From the NCBI GenBank assembly GCA_938082955.1, contig CALKDE010000241.1:1-7624 (forward strand): a stretch of 7,624 nucleotides of DNA, given 5' to 3'. Source of the stretch: an uncultured Pseudomonadales bacterium (GTDB lineage: Bacteria; Pseudomonadota; Gammaproteobacteria; Pseudomonadales; Pseudohongiellaceae). The notes under the pieces were generated by a model. The model was not told the DNA's origin. It made no database searches and saw only the letters and a program-made list of their open reading frames with translations. Both the position numbers and the translations under genes were made by a program. This document shows positions 5,270-7,624 of the stretch, one piece after another (position 1 is the stretch's first letter; each line of letters starts with the position of its first letter).

Positions 5270-6001
5270 CTAGGCGCTAGCCTCAGCCGCCTTATCCGCG
5301 TTGTACTGCATCTCAGAAATTCTTCTAAGCTGCTGCAGTGAACTCAGATGCGCATAAATCATGGGGATTATTCCTTTTTTGCGCAGGTCCAAGTAATCTT
5401 CATCAGACAATGCATTCAGCTTCTTCTCATCGATTGTATACACACCTCCGATGTTATAGGCCGGAGCATCTTGGCGATGCTGCAGCTGCACTTGCTGTGT
5501 TGCAAGCAGATCCTTCTCTTTGAATAGCTTACAGATGCCTTCAGTTTGCACAGTCTGCTCCGCAATATTGAGCAGACGTTCCATTTTCTGTTCTAAGTAT
5601 TCAGACTTTGTTCCGTCTTCTTTGAACAAAGGCGTGCCTTGTGTCTCACTCAACATCGGGCTATCTTCATCGACGAGTACCGCGAGCTGATCGCCTTTTG
5701 CATCTACTCGCACCATCGAAAATGGCGCATTGTTAAACCTTACTGGTACCACTTGCGCCTTCCATTCCTCGGTTTGACAGTAGAGATTATGCCCCTCTCT
5801 CAAGCCCATCATAGCGACAGGAACGAACTGCTCGCCGCTGCCATCTTTGACGAAGACCACCGGGAATTCTGCACATAAAGTGAAGAAGTCCTGCGAGATG
5901 ATAGGAATCAGGTGCTGATTTTTATAGCGCGCATAGTCGCCGGATTCGGTAATTTTTAGGTTACGGTGCTTATCGTTTTGCAAAGCTACTGGAGAAGCCA
6001 T
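5270..6001 (-). CDS. SapC family protein
   Basis: A 243-residue cytoplasmic-looking protein with no signal peptide or membrane helix. It matches the SapC family (named after a Campylobacter S-layer locus) by FFTLCAEFPVVFVKDGSGEQFVPVAMMGL (about residues 39-67), GHNLYCQTEEWKAQVVPVRFNNAPF (70-94), the LAVLVDEDSP segment (106-115) and PLFKEDG (124-130), the expected order and length. The C-terminal half is more helical and charged (about 132-165 and 213-243). In marine Proteobacteria these genes often accompany TonB receptors and tryptophan-halogenase-like genes, but neither is in this window; the molecular function is not established. ATG 6001 is preceded by AAAAGG about 10 nt upstream. It appears monocistronic, ending at the shared terminator. 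Confidence 0.88.
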   Translation of the reverse strand: MASPVALQNDKHRNLKITESGDYARYKNQHLIPIISQDFFTLCAEFPVVFVKDGSGEQFVPVAMMGLREGHNLYCQTEEWKAQVVPVRFNNAPFSMVRVDAKGDQLAVLVDEDSPMLSETQGTPLFKEDGTKSEYLEQKMERLLNIAEQTVQTEGICKLFKEKDLLATQQVQLQHRQDAPAYNIGGVYTIDEKKLNALSDEDYLDLRKKGIIPMIYAHLSSLQQLRRISEMQYNADKAAEASA

Positions 6002-6385
6002 TCTTTACTACCTTTTTAGCTCAATGATCTCTTCACAGTTTACCTAGAATGGCGGCAATAAAACAGGCCAGTTAATTGAGCCACTTGGCGAATCTATCTC
6101 GGTTTGGCGCCTTAGCTGATGGGTGCTGCCGATGAGTTTGGATCTTCAGCGGCAGCCAAAAGCGCGTCTGCATCCTCTTAGTGTTTGAGCGTAATCATCT
6201 TGCTAGCCTGCTTGATGCCCCATAAATAGAAAGTTAGCAGAACCAAAAAACAAGTCACTTCAACCGTTACATGTCGCGATATCAGTTGCTTCTAGATTCA
6301 AAAGTGGTAGTTGATGAGCTTGAACGCATCGGTGGGCTCGCCGCCGCTCAGACCATAGGGCACTTGCAAGCGGTCGCTGTGTCTG
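6002..6385. other. Intergenic region upstream of the SapC-family gene
   Basis: 384 nt without an intact gene. It contains the interrupted small reading frame described at 6112-6258. No clear terminator for the DUF2288 gene and no strong promoter for the SapC-family gene can be recognised. The closing part (6301-6390) has a 30-codon open stretch on the minus strand without a usable start, judged not to be a gene. Confidence 0.5.
6112..6258 (-). pseudogene. Possible small membrane-protein gene interrupted by an in-frame stop
   Basis: Reading from GTG 6258, the frame encodes TCFLVLLTFYLWGIKQASK, a single hydrophobic helix with a basic flank, then MITLKH, then TAA (6180-6178). In the same frame it continues as EDADALLAAAEDPNSSAAPIS to a second TAA at 6114-6112. 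An N-terminal helix followed by a short acidic, Ala-rich tail is a common layout for 45-50-residue single-pass membrane proteins, and the two halves are in frame, so a single substitution to a stop codon (or a sequence error) would explain it. There is no strong ribosome binding site, and a 26-residue short form ending at the first TAA is also possible. No family is recognised. Confidence 0.35.
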
Positions 6386-6709
6386 CTAATTCATTCCTGG
6401 CTTTTGTTCTTGCACTAACACCCAGGGAGCTACGACCACTGCCCATAATTCGCGCTCTTGTGTGTTCCACTGCTGCGCCTGCTTGTCGCTCACCTTGTTA
6501 ATCTGCCCTTGTTCCAACCAGGCTTTTACCTGATTGTGATTATCGAACGTAAATTCACAGGCCACATCGATCAAATCCAGATCGACAGACACCGCAATCA
6601 CACACTCGTTCTGTTGATGCTCGTGTAAGGCGGCCCATTTTATTTTGGCGGTATCGTGGTTTAGTTTCTGCCTGACTACTGCAGGATTATTCTCGCTTGC
6701 TTCACTCAT
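6386..6709 (-). CDS. DUF2288 domain-containing protein
   Basis: A 107-residue soluble protein that fits DUF2288 over its whole length: VRQKLNHDTAKIKWAALHEH near residues 12-31, VIAVSVDLDLIDVACEF (37-53), VKAWLEQGQINKVSDKQAQQW (61-81) and the highly conserved ELWAVVVAPWVLVQE (87-101). The family is about 100 residues and of unknown function; no catalytic residues are established. Start is ATG 6709, only 2 nt after the stop of the CoA-transferase gene (6714-6712) and without a good Shine-Dalgarno, so it is probably translated by coupling from the same transcript. The link with CoA-ester metabolism is context only. Confidence 0.9.
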   Translation of the reverse strand: MSEASENNPAVVRQKLNHDTAKIKWAALHEHQQNECVIAVSVDLDLIDVACEFTFDNHNQVKAWLEQGQINKVSDKQAQQWNTQERELWAVVVAPWVLVQEQKPGMN

Positions 6710-6711
6710 AT

Positions 6712-7624
6712 TTAGTCGTCTGTCAGGCCAGCTATCTCTTCGTCATTGAAGCCAAAGCGTTTAAGCACTTCTTCGGTATGCTCGCCTAGTTTGGGCGCAG
6801 CCTTGGCGGGTAGTTTGTCAGCGCCACTTACTTTAAATGGGCTGTTAACAGTTCGCATCAATCCGTGCTCGGGATGATCCAATGGAACAATAATATCGTT
6901 CGCTTCTTTTTGCTTATCGTTTGCAGCCTCTTCGTAGTTGGACACGACAGTGTGTGGCACATCCGCCTGCTCCAACTTCTGCAGCCAATGCGCAATCGGC
7001 TGCTTCCGTATTGTCTCGGAAATCTCTCTAATAAGCGTTGGCATATTGGCAATGCGGGCATCGTTGTCACAAAAACGAGTGTCCTCGGGCAAATCATTTC
7101 TATCAATAGCATTGCAGAAGGGACCCCAATCTTTCGCTGTATTTACCATGCTCATCTTCAGCAAACGATCGTCGCTAGTTGGATAATGCAGAGAGATAAA
7201 ATTATAAGCATTCTCGCGAGGGCGTTTTTCTCTAAACTCGGCACCTGCGAGTTGCGCTTGCAGCATGACCGCATTTGACCAGGCCCCGTTAGCCAACAAC
7301 GATGTCGATACCTTGCAACCCTCGCCGGTTTTTTCGCGCTGATAAAGACCGGTCATTATGGAGCCGAACAGCGCCATGCCGCTGGGATGATCGCCGGAGC
7401 CATACGGAAATTGCGCAAGCCAACCTTCATAAGGAAAAACCTGGTGTTCAATACCTGATCGCGACCAATAGGAGACGGTATCGTAACCAGGCTTGTGCGC
7501 CTCCTCGCCTTCTTCGCCGAAGCCAGTAGCTAGGGCGTAGATAATACGGGGATTTATAGCACGAATGGATTCGTAGTCGAGCTTGAGTTTGTCCAGCGCC
7601 TTCAATCGGTAGTTGGTTATCAAC
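6712..7624 (-). CDS. Class III (CaiB/BaiF, formyl-CoA transferase family) CoA-transferase, 5' end beyond window
   Basis: The C-terminal 303 or so residues of a family III CoA-transferase, which moves CoA between carboxylic acids through an enzyme-bound anhydride. Family landmarks are LITNYRLKALDKLKLDYESIR at the edge, INPRIIYALATGFG (about 24-37 of the visible part), HKPGYDT, whose Asp48 aligns with the catalytic Asp of formyl-CoA transferase (Asp169), SGMALFGSIMTGLYQREKTGEG (81-102), and the C-terminal LDHPEHGLMRTVNSPFKVSG and PKLGEHTEEVLKRFG blocks. Full-length members are about 400 residues, so roughly the first 100, including the N-terminal CoA-binding Rossmann part, lie to the right. The TTG at 7623 is internal, not a start. 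Substrate cannot be read from the sequence; automatic names such as CaiB should not be taken as carnitine metabolism. Confidence 0.93.
   Translation of the reverse strand, partial: LITNYRLKALDKLKLDYESIRAINPRIIYALATGFGEEGEEAHKPGYDTVSYWSRSGIEHQVFPYEGWLAQFPYGSGDHPSGMALFGSIMTGLYQREKTGEGCKVSTSLLANGAWSNAVMLQAQLAGAEFREKRPRENAYNFISLHYPTSDDRLLKMSMVNTAKDWGPFCNAIDRNDLPEDTRFCDNDARIANMPTLIREISETIRKQPIAHWLQKLEQADVPHTVVSNYEEAANDKQKEANDIIVPLDHPEHGLMRTVNSPFKVSGADKLPAKAAPKLGEHTEEVLKRFGFNDEEIAGLTDD

Noticed and set aside
6301..6390. 30-codon open stretch on the minus strand ending LSGGEPTDAFKLINYHF before a TGA
   Set aside because: It is bounded upstream by an in-frame TGA, has no ATG or GTG positioned with a ribosome binding site, and is too short to judge; a gene remnant cannot be excluded.
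6271..6501. 76-codon plus-strand reading frame with a fairly protein-like first half
   Set aside because: Its second half is antisense to the DUF2288 gene, it has no ribosome binding site, and the opposite strand of its first half is equally protein-like, so coding status cannot be supported.
6865..7278. 137-codon plus-strand reading frame
   Set aside because: Antisense to the CoA-transferase gene, rich in Cys and Ile runs and with no motif.

Overview
The window looks like chromosomal DNA of a marine-type gammaproteobacterium, of moderate GC. This is an inference from the gene families present (SapC family, alginate-export-type porin, DUF2288, CaiB-type CoA-transferase); no rRNA or other marker gene is here to place it precisely. 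I see no tRNA, rRNA, CRISPR array, insertion sequence or phage gene.

Left block (1-2674, all minus strand): a tightly packed four-gene operon read right to left. It encodes a stand-alone GTP cyclohydrolase II (RibA), a RibD-type reductase without its deaminase domain, a zinc-ligand-poor MDR dehydrogenase and a 6-pyruvoyl-tetrahydropterin-synthase/QueD-like protein cut by the left edge. RibA and the reductase genes are 2 nt apart, and the reductase and dehydrogenase overlap by a GTGA. The PTPS homologue has Glu where QueD has its catalytic Cys. The set mixes riboflavin-type and pterin-type enzymes and completes neither pathway, so a dedicated pathway to an unidentified GTP-derived pyrimidine or pteridine compound is plausible. 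This is the most interesting part of the window.

Middle block (2675-5161, plus strand): an intergenic region with a palindrome, a small outer-membrane lipoprotein, a long 22-position imperfect hairpin, an unannotated 59-residue two-helix membrane protein, a leader with two mutually exclusive inverted repeats, and an alginate-export-type outer-membrane beta-barrel. A bidirectional terminator separates this from the next gene.

Right block (5270-7624, minus strand): a SapC-family protein, then a 384-nt region holding what looks like a small membrane-protein gene interrupted by a stop codon, then a two-gene unit of a class III CoA-transferase (5' end beyond the right edge) followed 2 nt later by a DUF2288 protein.
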